DNA of 13,755 nt from Ramlibacter sp. (GTDB lineage Bacteria; Pseudomonadota; Gammaproteobacteria; Burkholderiales; Burkholderiaceae_C). How positions within the stretch are numbered: the stretch's first letter is position 1; each line of letters starts with the position of its first letter. Both the position numbers and the translations under genes were made by a program. Positions 1-7,508 of the stretch are shown here, in pieces. Below the pieces are notes generated by a model. It saw only the letters and a program-made list of their open reading frames with translations, was not told the DNA's origin and ran no database searches. The stretch is from assembly GCA_025351615.1 (NCBI GenBank), contig JANXVP010000190.1, positions 1 to 13,755 on the forward strand, read 5' to 3'.

Positions 1-193
1 TGCCGAAATCGCGCGAGCCCGCAAGCTGCTGGCCCGAGGCGAAAATGTCGACGCCGTGCTCGAAGCCATGTCTCGCGGACTGACCCAGAAAATGCTGCAT
101 GGCGCGATGGCGGAGCTGCATGCCGGCGACGCCACGGCGCGCGAACGCGCCAGCAACGCAATCCAGCATTTCTTCCTGCGCAAAGAGCGTTAG
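1..193 (+). CDS. hemA: Glutamyl-tRNA reductase, C-terminal fragment
   Basis: This is the last 63 codons of a gene that starts before the window; the frame is open from base 2 to a TAG at 191-193. Glutamyl-tRNA reductase reduces Glu-tRNA(Glu) with NADPH to glutamate-1-semialdehyde, the first step of the C5 route to haem. The visible piece matches the helical C-terminal dimerisation domain, with the typical stretch SRGLTQKMLHGAMAELH and a charged end. The catalytic Cys and NADPH-binding parts lie upstream and are not visible. The call also rests on context: hemA followed by prfA and prmC is a very common bacterial order. A 135-bp gap separates it from prfA; I see no strong terminator or promoter there. 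Confidence 0.88.
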   Translation, partial: AEIARARKLLARGENVDAVLEAMSRGLTQKMLHGAMAELHAGDATARERASNAIQHFFLRKER

Positions 194-328
194 CTTCGAT
201 CGCCCCGTCCGGCCCGCGCCCCGACATCCCCCGCCGCGCAGGGATGCGAAGGATGCAAGAGACGCCACCTGAATTTTTCGCGTTCCTCGCACGCGCCTTG
301 CGTCATTTGCGCTACTGAACCCGCTCCG

Positions 329-1429
329 ATGAAACCCTTTCTCCGCCAGCAACTCGAACGCTATCCGGTCCGTCTGCAGGAACTTGACTTTTTCCTGTCG
401 CAGCAGGACGTGGTCAGCGACATGGATCGCTTTCGTGCACTCACCCGTGAGCACGCCGAAGTGAGCACGGTGGCCGCGCGCTATGCGGCTTTCCTCAACC
501 GCGAACAGGAACTTGCCGGCGCCAGGCAGATGCTGGACGATCCCGACATGGTGGAAATGGCGCAGGAAGAAATCGGCGAGGCTGAGGGCGACATCACCGC
601 GCTCGAGGAAGAGCTGCAGCGCCTGCTGTTGCCCAGGGACCCGGACGACTCGCGCAATGCATTTCTTGAAATCCGCGCCGGCACCGGCGGCGATGAATCC
701 GCACTGTTCGCCGGTGACCTGCTTCGCATGTACACCCGCTACGCCGAGCGCCAGGGCTGGCGTACCGAGGTCGTGAGCGAGAGCCTGGGCGAGGTCGGCG
801 GCTACAAGGAGGCGGTGATCCGCGTCATCGGCCAGGGCGTGTACGGCATGCTGAAGTTCGAGTCGGGCGGCCATCGGGTCCAGCGCGTTCCGACGACCGA
901 GACCCAGGGCCGCATCCATACCAGCGCCTGCACCGTTGCCGCGTTGCCGGAGCCGGACGAGGCCCAGGCGGTGCAGATCAACCCCGCGGACCTGCGCATC
1001 GACACCTATCGCGCGTCCGGGGCGGGCGGTCAGCACATCAACAAGACGGATTCAGCGGTCCGCATCACCCATCTGCCCACCGGCACCGTGGCCGAATGCC
1101 AGGATGACCGTTCGCAGCACCGCAACAAGGCCAAGGCGATGCAGGTGCTGGTCGCGCGGATCCATGAGAAGGAACGCAGCGCCCGGGCGGCCAGGGAAGC
1201 GGCGACGCGCAAAGGGCTGATCGGCAGCGGCGACCGTTCCGACCGGATCCGGACCTACAACTTCCCGCAGGGGCGGCTCACCGACCACCGCATCAACCTG
1301 ACCCTCTACAAGCTGCAGTTCATCATGGACGGCGATCTCGACGAAGTGATCGAGGCGTTGCGGCTGGCGCGCAAGGCCGAACAGCTGGAGGAGCTGGAAC
1401 TCGGCGCCGCGGGCGGCGGTCGGCCATGA
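329..1429 (+). CDS. prfA: Peptide chain release factor 1 (RF1)
   Basis: RF1 recognises UAA and UAG in the ribosomal A site and triggers peptidyl-tRNA hydrolysis. The protein has 366 residues against about 360 in the family. The N-terminal coiled region (about 1-100) is followed by the RF1 core. The codon-reading P-x-T tripeptide is P188-T189-T190 (many RF1s have P-A-T), inside a conserved GGHRVQRVP / [11 protein letters not shown] block. The catalytic GGQ is at 233-235 in [19 protein letters not shown]; Gln235 is the residue methylated by PrmC. RF2 is excluded by the P-x-T motif where RF2 has SPF. The ATG start gives the canonical N-terminus, but no good Shine-Dalgarno precedes it. Its TGA overlaps the prmC ATG (ATGA, 1426-1429), so the two are translationally coupled. 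Confidence 0.97.
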   Translation: MKPFLRQQLERYPVRLQELDFFLSQQDVVSDMDRFRALTREHAEVSTVAARYAAFLNREQELAGARQMLDDPDMVEMAQEEIGEAEGDITALEEELQRLLLPRDPDDSRNAFLEIRAGTGGDESALFAGDLLRMYTRYAERQGWRTEVVSESLGEVGGYKEAVIRVIGQGVYGMLKFESGGHRVQRVPTTETQGRIHTSACTVAALPEPDEAQAVQINPADLRIDTYRASGAGGQHINKTDSAVRITHLPTGTVAECQDDRSQHRNKAKAMQVLVARIHEKERSARAAREAATRKGLIGSGDRSDRIRTYNFPQGRLTDHRINLTLYKLQFIMDGDLDEVIEALRLARKAEQLEELELGAAGGGRP

Positions 1430-2262
1430 CCCTGGCACAGGCTGTTGCCGCAGCCACCGCGGGCGGCCTGGACCGGCTTGACGCGCAGTTGCTTCTGCTT
1501 CACGCGCTCGGGCGCCCGCCGTCCGACAGGGCCTGGTTGCTGGCGCATGACGGCGACCCACTCGCAGCTGCGCACGAAGCGCTGTATCGCCAGTGGGCCG
1601 AGCGCCGCGGCAACGGCGAACCGCTGGCCTACATCACCGGCTACAAGGAGTTCTTCGGCCTGCAGTTCCAGGTGGACAAACGCGTGCTGGTGCCGCGACC
1701 GGACACCGAAACCCTGGTGGAATGGGCGCTGGAACGACTTCGCGCCCATCCGGGGACAGGCGGCCTCTCGGTCGTCGATCTCGGGACCGGCAGCGGAGCC
1801 ATTGCCCTGTCGATCAAGCACAGCCGGCCCGACGTCCTGGTGGAGGCGGTCGATGCCAGCGTCGACGCGCTCACGATCGCCGCGGCCAACGCGAAGGCGC
1901 TCGGTTTGCAGGTCACGCTTCGGTTTGCCTCCTGGCTGACAGGGGCAACGGTCCGCTACGACCTCATCGTCGCCAACCCTCCCTACATCGCCGACACCGA
2001 CCCGCACTTGCCAGGCCTCTCGCATGAGCCCACCCAGGCCCTGGCAGCGGGCCCCGACGGCCTGGACGACATCCGTGCCATCTGCTCCCAGGCGGCGGCG
2101 CATTTGAAGCCGGGTGGCTGGCTGCTGCTGGAACATGGCTGGGAGCAGGCGCAAGCAGTGCGCGCCCTGCTGCAGGCGGCGGGGCTGTCCAATGTCGGCG
2201 GCCGGCGTGACCTGGCCGGCATCGAGCGCTGCTCCGGCGGGCAATGGCTTGAACTGGGATAA
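1426..2262 (+). CDS. prmC: Release factor glutamine methyltransferase PrmC (HemK)
   Basis: PrmC transfers a methyl group from S-adenosylmethionine to the side-chain amide of the Gln in the GGQ motif of RF1 and RF2, which raises termination efficiency. The 278-residue length is typical. The N-terminal helical domain (about 1-75) recognises the release factor. The Rossmann-type methyltransferase domain has the SAM-binding motif [15 protein letters not shown] (117-129) and the substrate-amide motif NPPY (184-187), which is diagnostic for glutamine or adenine N-methyltransferases. The conserved [10 protein letters not shown] stretch (about 70-79) separates it from DNA methylases. It starts inside the stop of prfA, so enzyme and substrate are made from one message. 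The old name hemK comes from its position next to hemA. Confidence 0.96.
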   Translation: MTLAQAVAAATAGGLDRLDAQLLLLHALGRPPSDRAWLLAHDGDPLAAAHEALYRQWAERRGNGEPLAYITGYKEFFGLQFQVDKRVLVPRPDTETLVEWALERLRAHPGTGGLSVVDLGTGSGAIALSIKHSRPDVLVEAVDASVDALTIAAANAKALGLQVTLRFASWLTGATVRYDLIVANPPYIADTDPHLPGLSHEPTQALAAGPDGLDDIRAICSQAAAHLKPGGWLLLEHGWEQAQAVRALLQAAGLSNVGGRRDLAGIERCSGGQWLELG

Positions 2263-2304
2263 TCCACCCTCATGTCACAGGCCAAGGCCTGTAAGGAGAT
2301 TTTC

Positions 2305-2631
2305 ATGAGCGACCCCCAGCAACGCATCGACCAGCTCGTCAAGAACAACGACGTGCTGCTGTTCATGAAGGGCAATGCGAGCTTTCCGCAATGCGGGTTT
2401 TCCGGCCGGGCGATCCAGATCCTCAAGGCCTGCGGCGTCGACCCCAAGGCGGTTACCACCGTCAACGTGCTGGAGGACGACGAGGTGCGCCAAGGTATCA
2501 AGGAATACAGCAACTGGCCGACCGTTCCGCAGCTTTACGTCAAAGGCGAATTCATCGGCGGCTCGGACATCATGATGGAGATGTACCAGAGCGGCGAGTT
2601 GCAGCAGGTGCTCGGCGCTACACCGACCTGA
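2305..2631 (+). CDS. grxD: Monothiol glutaredoxin, Grx4/GrxD type
   Basis: The 108-residue protein is a cytoplasmic monothiol glutaredoxin. The family binds and transfers [2Fe-2S] clusters as a homodimer or with BolA partners rather than acting mainly as a disulfide reductase. The signature CGFS is at residues 30-33, preceded by the glutathione-contacting Lys22 (FMKG), with the cis-Pro segment WPTVPQLY at 71-78 and GGSDI at 85-89. I chose the ATG at 2305 because a strong AAGGAG lies at 2293-2298, six bases before it, and because the family normally starts close to this point. An in-frame ATG at 2272 would add 11 unlikely residues. It lies 42 bp after prmC, so it may share the hemA-prfA-prmC transcript. 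A hairpin follows the stop codon. Confidence 0.95.
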   Translation: MSDPQQRIDQLVKNNDVLLFMKGNASFPQCGFSGRAIQILKACGVDPKAVTTVNVLEDDEVRQGIKEYSNWPTVPQLYVKGEFIGGSDIMMEMYQSGELQQVLGATPT

Positions 2632-2636
2632 ATCAA

Positions 2637-2663
2637 CTGGCAGTCGTGCAATGCGACTGCCAG
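2637..2663 (+). terminator. Perfect 10-bp hairpin after grxD
   Basis: Arms CTGGCAGTCG (2637-2646) and CGACTGCCAG (2654-2663) are perfect reverse complements around a 7-base loop, starting five bases after the grxD stop. Such a hairpin would stop or stabilise the 3' end of the grxD transcript. No run of T follows on the + strand, so it is not a classic intrinsic terminator; Rho-assisted ending or a protective 3' stem is equally possible. Confidence 0.5.
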
Positions 2664-2668
2664 CCGGG

Positions 2669-2686
2669 TGTCGGCAATTGCTGACA
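2669..2686. promoter_or_regulatory. 18-bp near-palindrome, possible operator
   Basis: TGTCGGCAATTGCTGACA is symmetric about the central AATT except for one mismatched pair (G at position 5, T at position 14). It lies in the grxD/ATPase gap, about 69 bases before the transcription start predicted from the sigma-54-like site. The size and symmetry suit binding of a dimeric regulator. No family is recognised, and function is inferred only from symmetry and place. Confidence 0.35.
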
Positions 2687-2720
2687 GTACGTTGCGCTTT
2701 CGATCTCCCTGCGTGCCGAC

Positions 2721-2736
2721 TGGCGCGGCTTATGCT
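2721..2736 (+). promoter_or_regulatory. Candidate sigma-54 (-24/-12) promoter
   Basis: TGGCGCGGCTTATGCT fits the RpoN pattern TGGCACG-N4-TTGCW with two differences. The GG (2722-2723) and GC (2734-2735) are separated by exactly 10 bases, as RpoN requires. Start of transcription would be near 2747, leaving a short leader before the AAGGAG at 2760-2765 and the ATPase ATG at 2774. I see no convincing sigma-70 pair in the same gap. Matches like this can arise by chance in GC-rich DNA. Confidence 0.38.
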
Positions 2737-2773
2737 GAAATCAAGACAGAGGCCGTCGTAAGGAGTGTGGACC

Positions 2774-3772
2774 ATGGAATCCCGCAGTCTTGTCCCCCAG
2801 CATTCGTCAACTTTCAAGTTGCCGATTGCCAACCTTCGCAACGTGTTCTGCCCCCACGACGTCGAGCGAAAGCTCGCCAAGCTGCCGGGCAAGGACCACG
2901 AGAGCCTTCGCACGACTTACGAGCGGATGCTCGAGCGCGGTCCGGAACGCTTCCAGGTCAAACCCAGCGGGCTGCCCCACATGGCGGCTCTCTACGGAGA
3001 GCTTCCCAACTTCACCGATGCGCTCGATGACATCAAGCGGCACGTCGCCCTGGCACAGGATTGCTGCGACGGCCTCGCGGTGACTCCGATGCTGCTGCTG
3101 GGGCCGCCCGGCATCGGCAAGACCCATTTCGCCCGCAAGCTGGCCGAACTGCTCGGCACCGGCATGAACCTGGTCCCAATGAGTTCGATGACGGCGGGCT
3201 GGCTGCTGTCGGGCGCCTCGTCGCAATGGAAAGGCGCCAAGCCGGGCAAGGTGTTCGAAGCGCTGGTGGAAGGCCAGTACGCCAACCCGGTGATCGTGGT
3301 GGACGAAATCGACAAGGCCAGCGCCGATGCGCAATACGATCCGCTGGGCTCGCTCTACAGCCTGCTGGAGCACGACACCGCCGGTGCGTTCATGGACGAA
3401 TTCGCGGAGGTCGCCATCGATGCGAGTCAGGTGATCTGGATCATGACCGCCAACGATGAGCGTTTTATTCCCGAGCCGATCCTGAACCGGATGAACGTGT
3501 TCGAGATCGAGCCCCCTTCTTTAGAGGCGGCGCGCCAGATCGCCGGCAATTTGTACCGAACCATCCGCAGCGAACATGGCTGGGGCCAGGTTTTCGCACC
3601 GGAGCCTGGCGATGACCTGCTCGACCTGCTGGCGGAACTGGCACCGCGGGAGATGCGGCGCGCGCTGATGACGGGCTTCGGCAACGCCCGGTTGGATCAG
3701 CGTGACTCCATCACGCCGGACGACCTGCCAAAAAGCGGCAGCGCCCGGGGCAAAATCGGATTCATCCAGTAA
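2774..3772 (+). CDS. Lon-like AAA+ ATPase without a protease domain
   Basis: The 332-residue cytoplasmic protein is a stand-alone AAA+ ATPase whose nearest familiar relative is the ATPase module of Lon. Residues 1-100 are a helical lead-in of unknown role. Walker A GPPGIGKT is at 110-117, Walker B VIVVDEID at 173-180, sensor 1 Asn at 227 in TAND, an arginine finger at R239 in LNRM, and a probable sensor 2 in PREMRRAL (291-298). The segment KPGKVFEAL...NPVIVVDEIDKASAD is Lon-like, but neither the Lon substrate domain nor the Ser-Lys peptidase follows, and the protein ends soon after the lid. I chose the ATG at 2774 because AGGAG sits eight bases upstream; the in-frame GTG at 2765 overlaps that site. 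It stands alone, convergent with the transglycosylase gene. All ATPase residues look intact; the substrate is unknown. Confidence 0.88.
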   Translation: MESRSLVPQHSSTFKLPIANLRNVFCPHDVERKLAKLPGKDHESLRTTYERMLERGPERFQVKPSGLPHMAALYGELPNFTDALDDIKRHVALAQDCCDGLAVTPMLLLGPPGIGKTHFARKLAELLGTGMNLVPMSSMTAGWLLSGASSQWKGAKPGKVFEALVEGQYANPVIVVDEIDKASADAQYDPLGSLYSLLEHDTAGAFMDEFAEVAIDASQVIWIMTANDERFIPEPILNRMNVFEIEPPSLEAARQIAGNLYRTIRSEHGWGQVFAPEPGDDLLDLLAELAPREMRRALMTGFGNARLDQRDSITPDDLPKSGSARGKIGFIQ

Positions 3773-3802
3773 CTGCTCGCCCCGCCAGCGCGCGACGGGC
3801 AA

Positions 3803-4489
3803 TCAGTTCGGTCCGCCGGGCGCCTTGTCGATCGGTCGCGTCGGATCGGCCGGCTTCTCCGTGGCAGGCAGCTGGTGGAAGTCCCAGTTCCTGCTGGCCG
3901 CGAAGACCGCGTCGGGATATTGCGGTTTGCCGCGGCTTCCGTTGTAGCGGCCCAGCGCCATGAACAGGTCGCCCTTCTCTCGCTCGATGTAATGGCGCAG
4001 GATCACGCAGCCAAAGCGCAGGTTGGTCTGCATATGGAACAGTTTGCCGGCGTCGCCATCGCCGATCACGCGGGTCCAGAACGGCATCACCTGCATATAG
4101 CCACGCGCTCCCACCGGACTGAGCGCGAACTTGCGGAAGTTGCTTTCCACCTGGATCAGACCCATCACCAGTCCCGTATCCAGCCCCGCGCGCCTGCTTT
4201 CATACCAGACGGTCTGCAGGAATTCCTTGCGCTCCAGCCATTCGGTCTTGCGCTGTCGCAGCCGGGTGCTCATGGCGCCCAGCCAGCGCAGATACACCAG
4301 GCGCGCGTCGGTGTCGCGAAATTCGGGGATCGGCGGGGTCCCCCCGCTGGAAACAGCGGCACTCAGGGCATTGCGCACAGCATCGGCGAGAGGCTCCTCG
4401 ACCTGGCCGCCCGCAATCGCGCGCCGGGCAAAGGAAAGGGTGGCCAGCCCTGCCGACACGGACTGGAGCAGTTGCCGCCTGGAAATCAC
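3803..4489 (-). CDS. Lytic transglycosylase (SLT domain), exported
   Basis: Predicted periplasmic murein lytic transglycosylase of 228 residues, cleaving the MurNAc-GlcNAc bond with formation of a 1,6-anhydro end. The catalytic Glu is E115 in [10 protein letters not shown], followed by the family motifs [10 protein letters not shown] (127-136) and ALGRYNGS (178-185). The N-terminus SRRQLLQ followed by a hydrophobic stretch and AIA (about 24-26) resembles a twin-arginine (Tat) signal, though an ordinary Sec signal is possible; there is no lipobox Cys. The GTG start overlaps the proS stop (GTGA, 4486-4489), so the gene is coupled to proS. The C-terminal tail after about residue 205 is Pro-rich and probably disordered. 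The exact transglycosylase subfamily cannot be fixed from sequence alone. Confidence 0.9.
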   Translation of the reverse strand: MISRRQLLQSVSAGLATLSFARRAIAGGQVEEPLADAVRNALSAAVSSGGTPPIPEFRDTDARLVYLRWLGAMSTRLRQRKTEWLERKEFLQTVWYESRRAGLDTGLVMGLIQVESNFRKFALSPVGARGYMQVMPFWTRVIGDGDAGKLFHMQTNLRFGCVILRHYIEREKGDLFMALGRYNGSRGKPQYPDAVFAASRNWDFHQLPATEKPADPTRPIDKAPGGPN

Positions 4490-6230
4490 GGCTTGAGACG
4501 GCTCTGCAAGAAGTCGAACACCCCGGCAGCCGGCACCTTGGTGGCGGCGGCATCGCGGCGATGCTGGTATTCGAGCTGGCCTTCCTTCAGGCCACGTTCG
4601 GAGATGACAACGCGATGCGGCACGCCGATCAGCTCCCAGTCGGCGAACATCGCACCGGGGCGCTCGCCGCGGTCGTCGAGCATCACGTCGACGCCCGCCG
4701 CGACCAGCTCATCGTGCAGCTTTTGGGCCGCGGCCCTGACGTCGGCGCTGCGGTCCATGCCGATCGGGCAAACCACCACCGTGAAGGGCGCGATCGCATC
4801 CGGCCAGATGATGCCGCGTTCGTCGTGATTCTGCTCGATCGCGGCAGCCGGCAAGCGCGTGATGCCGATCCCGTAGCAGCCATCTCCAGCGGCTGCGGCT
4901 TGCCGGCTTCATCGAGAAAGTTCGCACCCATGGGCGCGCTGTATTTGGTGCCGAGGTAGAACACATGACCCACCTCGATACCGCGCTCGATCGCGAGCCG
5001 CCCCTTGCCGTCGGGCGACAAGTCTCCGTCGACCACGTTGCGCAGGTCGGCCACGGCGTCGGGCTCGGGCAGGTCGCGGCCCCAGTTGACTCCAGTGAAA
5101 TGGACATGTTCTTCGTTCGCGCCGCAGATCCAGTCGCTCATCACGGCGACCTCCCGGTCGGCGATGATCTTCACAGGCTGCTTCATCGCCATCGGACCCA
5201 GGTAGCCGGGCCTGGTTCCGAAGTGGGCCTCGATCTCAGGGACTGTCGCAAAGCGAAATCCTGAGTCCAGGCCAGGCACCTTGCCGACCTTAATCTCATT
5301 CATATCGTGGTCGCCGCGCAGCAGCAGCAGCCAGACCTGCGAAGTGACGATCTCGCCGCGCCCGTTGGTCTGGTCGGTCGCCAGCACCAGCGACTTCACC
5401 GTGGTTGCCAACGGCACGCTCAACAAGGCGGCGACGTCGGCACAGGTGCTTTTGCCCGGCGTCGGGGTCTTCGCCATGGGCTGCGAAGCCGGCTTGCGCG
5501 CGTCTTTCGGCGCCAGCGCCTCGGCCTTCTCCATGTTGGCCGCGTAGTCGCTCTGCGGGTTGTAGACGATGGCGTCTTCGCCGGTCGCGGCGATGACCTG
5601 AAATTCCTCTGACAGGTCGCCGCCGATGGCGCCGCTGTCCGCCGCCACCGCCCGGTAGCGCAGGCCGAAGCGGTCGAAAATCGCCCGGTACGCCTGGGCC
5701 ATCACCTGGTAACTGGCCTTGGCCGCGGCCATGTCGCGGTCAAAGCTGTAGGCATCCTTCATGATGAATTCGCGGCTGCGCATGACGCCGAAACGCGGCC
5801 GCCGCTCGTCGCGGAACTTGGTCTGGATGTGGTAGAAATTCTTCGGCAGCTGCTTGTAGCTGCGCAGTTCCTGCCGCGCAATGTCGGTCACCACTTCCTC
5901 GCTGGTCGGCTGGATGATGAAGTCGCGGTCATGTCGGTCCTTCACCCGCATCAGCTCGGGGCCCATCGCGCTCCAGCGCCCGGTCTCCTGCCAGAACTCA
6001 GCCGGCTGGACCACGGGCATCAACAGCTCGACCGCGCCGGCGCGGTTCATCTCCTCGCGCACGATCGCTTCGATCTTGCGGATGACGCGCAAACCCATCG
6101 GCATGTAACTGTAGATCCCGGCGCCGAGCTTCTTGATCATGCCCGCGCGGGTCATGAGCTGGTGGCTGACCACTTCGGCGTCGGCGGGCGCTTCCTTGAG
6201 GGTGGAAATAAAGAACTGGGAAGCTTTCAT
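4486..6230 (-). pseudogene. proS: Prolyl-tRNA synthetase, one-base frameshift
   Basis: ProS charges tRNA(Pro) with proline. Frame 1 runs from the ATG at 6230 to M450 (bases 4883-4881): class II motif 1 region (about 45-85), motif 2 with [10 protein letters not shown] (139-148), and the inserted YbaK-type editing domain (about 225-400) with the conserved Lys279. After LEM the reading frame is lost and stops at 4683. The remaining gene continues intact in another frame to the TGA at 4486: [19 protein letters not shown] and the anticodon-binding domain with [19 protein letters not shown]. Adding one G next to c4880/c4881 (+ strand) restores GCYGIGITR, the motif 3 block, and gives one 581-residue protein, normal for the long bacterial type. 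Nothing else is degraded and the gene is essential, so a sequencing or assembly error, or a very recent mutation, is more likely than an old pseudogene. Confidence 0.93.
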
Positions 6231-6268
6231 GGGTGGGGCGCAACACGTCCTTCAGCAGCGCCAGACCC

Positions 6269-6296
6269 TTGCCCGCAGGGCACCGGCGTGCATAAT
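6269..6296 (+). promoter_or_regulatory. Candidate sigma-70 promoter for rppH
   Basis: TTGCCC (6269-6274) and CATAAT (6291-6296) are 16 bp apart, and the region downstream is unusually AT-rich for this window (AACTCAGTTTAAAATTTG). Transcription would start near 6303, leaving a leader of about 23 bases before the rppH ATG. A small inverted repeat, TGCCC-GCA-GGGCA (6270-6282), covers the -35. The -10 fit is good, the -35 only fair. Confidence 0.45.
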
Positions 6297-6325
6297 GAAC
6301 TCAGTTTAAAATTTGGGGTTTGATT

Positions 6326-6979
6326 ATGCTTGACCGGGACGGCTTCAGGCCCAACGTCGGCATCATCCTGCTCAACCAGAAAAACCAGGTGTTCTGGGGC
6401 AAGCGCATCCGCACCCATAGCTGGCAGTTTCCGCAGGGTGGCATCGACCGGGGGGAGACCCCCGAACAGGCCATGTTCCGCGAACTGCACGAAGAAGTGG
6501 GCCTGCAGTCCGAGCATGTGCGCATCGTTGCCCGCACCCGCGACTGGTTGCGCTACGAGGTGCCGGACCGATACATCCGCCGCGACGCGCGCGGCCACTA
6601 CAAGGGCCAGAAGCAGATCTGGTACCTGCTGCAGCTCACCGGCCAGGACTGGAACCTGAACCTGCGCGCCACCAACCATCCCGAATTTGACGCCTGGCGC
6701 TGGAACGAGTACTGGGTTCCGCTGGATGTGGTGGTTGAGTTCAAGCGTGGGGTTTATGAAATGGCGCTGACCGAACTGGCCCGCTTCCTGCCGCGGCACG
6801 ATCACCGCAACCGTTACCTGCGCAGCGGCATGCGCTCGCGCGAGCACGATGGCAACGACGGCGCCATGGACCAGATGCCGGGCGGAGGCTTCGAGTTGCC
6901 GCCGGGCGCCACCTTCGAGCCGGATCCCCAGTCGAGCCTGAACGCGATTCCGTACGACGACAAGCATGCGCCGAACTAG
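6326..6979 (+). CDS. rppH: RNA pyrophosphohydrolase (Nudix)
   Basis: RppH removes pyrophosphate from the 5' triphosphate end of RNA, which opens the transcript to RNase E decay. The 217-residue protein begins [17 protein letters not shown] as RppH proteins do, and carries a complete Nudix box: G38, E44, R52-E53, E56-E57, G59 ([20 protein letters not shown]). The segment [12 protein letters not shown] and [10 protein letters not shown] are also typical. I start at the ATG 6326, with GGGG at 6315-6318 as a weak ribosome site; a TTG at 6320 would add two residues. The last 45 or so residues go beyond the E. coli enzyme (176 aa) and are rich in Gly, Pro and Asp, probably a disordered tail. It is divergent from proS and overlaps the next gene by 14 bp. 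Confidence 0.94.
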   Translation: MLDRDGFRPNVGIILLNQKNQVFWGKRIRTHSWQFPQGGIDRGETPEQAMFRELHEEVGLQSEHVRIVARTRDWLRYEVPDRYIRRDARGHYKGQKQIWYLLQLTGQDWNLNLRATNHPEFDAWRWNEYWVPLDVVVEFKRGVYEMALTELARFLPRHDHRNRYLRSGMRSREHDGNDGAMDQMPGGGFELPPGATFEPDPQSSLNAIPYDDKHAPN

Positions 6980-7469
6980 AGTTTGCGTGCTGGCGCTGGC
7001 GCTCGCCGCCGGCGCTGCGCAGGCGCAGCCGACTGCGCCCGATCCGGACTGGAAGGAAGCGCAAGCCCCGCCCCCGCCGGTGCTTCAAACCGACCGCCTG
7101 ATCAGGATCGACGTGCCCGAATCCGCGCTGCGCTTCGGGGTCGACCCGGCGTCCATTGCGGTCACCAGCGACGGAATCGTCCGCTACGTGGTGGTCGCCG
7201 CCAGCAGCACCGGTGTGGTCAACGCGCTGTATGAAGGCATCCGCTGCAACACCGGCGAAGTCAGGGTGTATGCGCGCCACAACCCGGACAGGGGCTGGGT
7301 GCAGGTGACTGACAGCCCGTGGCGATCGCTGTACGAAACGCGGCCTTCGCGACACAGCCTGGTGATCGCCCGGACCGGGGCCTGTGTCGGCGGCGCCCCC
7401 AACCAGTCCGCTACCCAGATCGTGCGCGACCTCGGCGGCAGCGTGAACTGGCGCTTCTGGAACAAATAG
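6966..7469 (+). CDS. CNP1-like secreted protein
   Basis: A 167-residue protein with a Sec signal peptide ([20 protein letters not shown], cleavage after A20), predicted to be periplasmic. The mature part resembles the CNP1-like family, first named from a cryptic neisserial plasmid and common in betaproteobacteria; its function is unknown. Visible traits are the opening [13 protein letters not shown], a central [23 protein letters not shown] segment, a [12 protein letters not shown] stretch, and Cys94 and Cys140, which could form a disulfide in the periplasm. The ATG at 6966 lies inside the end of rppH, so it is co-transcribed and probably translationally coupled with it. It ends convergently with pqqE, 39 bp apart. 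Confidence 0.82.
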   Translation: MRRTRVCVLALALAAGAAQAQPTAPDPDWKEAQAPPPPVLQTDRLIRIDVPESALRFGVDPASIAVTSDGIVRYVVVAASSTGVVNALYEGIRCNTGEVRVYARHNPDRGWVQVTDSPWRSLYETRPSRHSLVIARTGACVGGAPNQSATQIVRDLGGSVNWRFWNK

Positions 7470-7508
7470 CGGGTCGGCGGCGAGCTGCCGCATCACGCGT
7501 CGCACTGC

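Noticed and set aside
194..328. Promoter or small RNA between hemA and prfA
   Set aside because: No convincing -35/-10 pair, hairpin or conserved RNA pattern was found; only a short GGATGC repeat is visible.
1306..2244. Open frame on the - strand opposite prmC (312 codons)
   Set aside because: Antisense shadow of prmC; composition is low-complexity and no family motif is present.
3773..3802. Terminator between the converging ATPase and transglycosylase genes
   Set aside because: The 30-bp gap is GC-rich but I could not form a good uninterrupted stem, and there is no T tract.
3875..4828. Long open frame on the + strand opposite the transglycosylase and proS 3' end (317 codons)
   Set aside because: Antisense to two recognised genes; no domain or ribosome site is seen.
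7477..7491. Small inverted repeat GCGGC-GAGCT-GCCGC between the CNP1-like gene and pqqE as a bidirectional terminator
   Set aside because: Only a 5-bp stem and no T run on either strand; too weak to call in GC-rich DNA.
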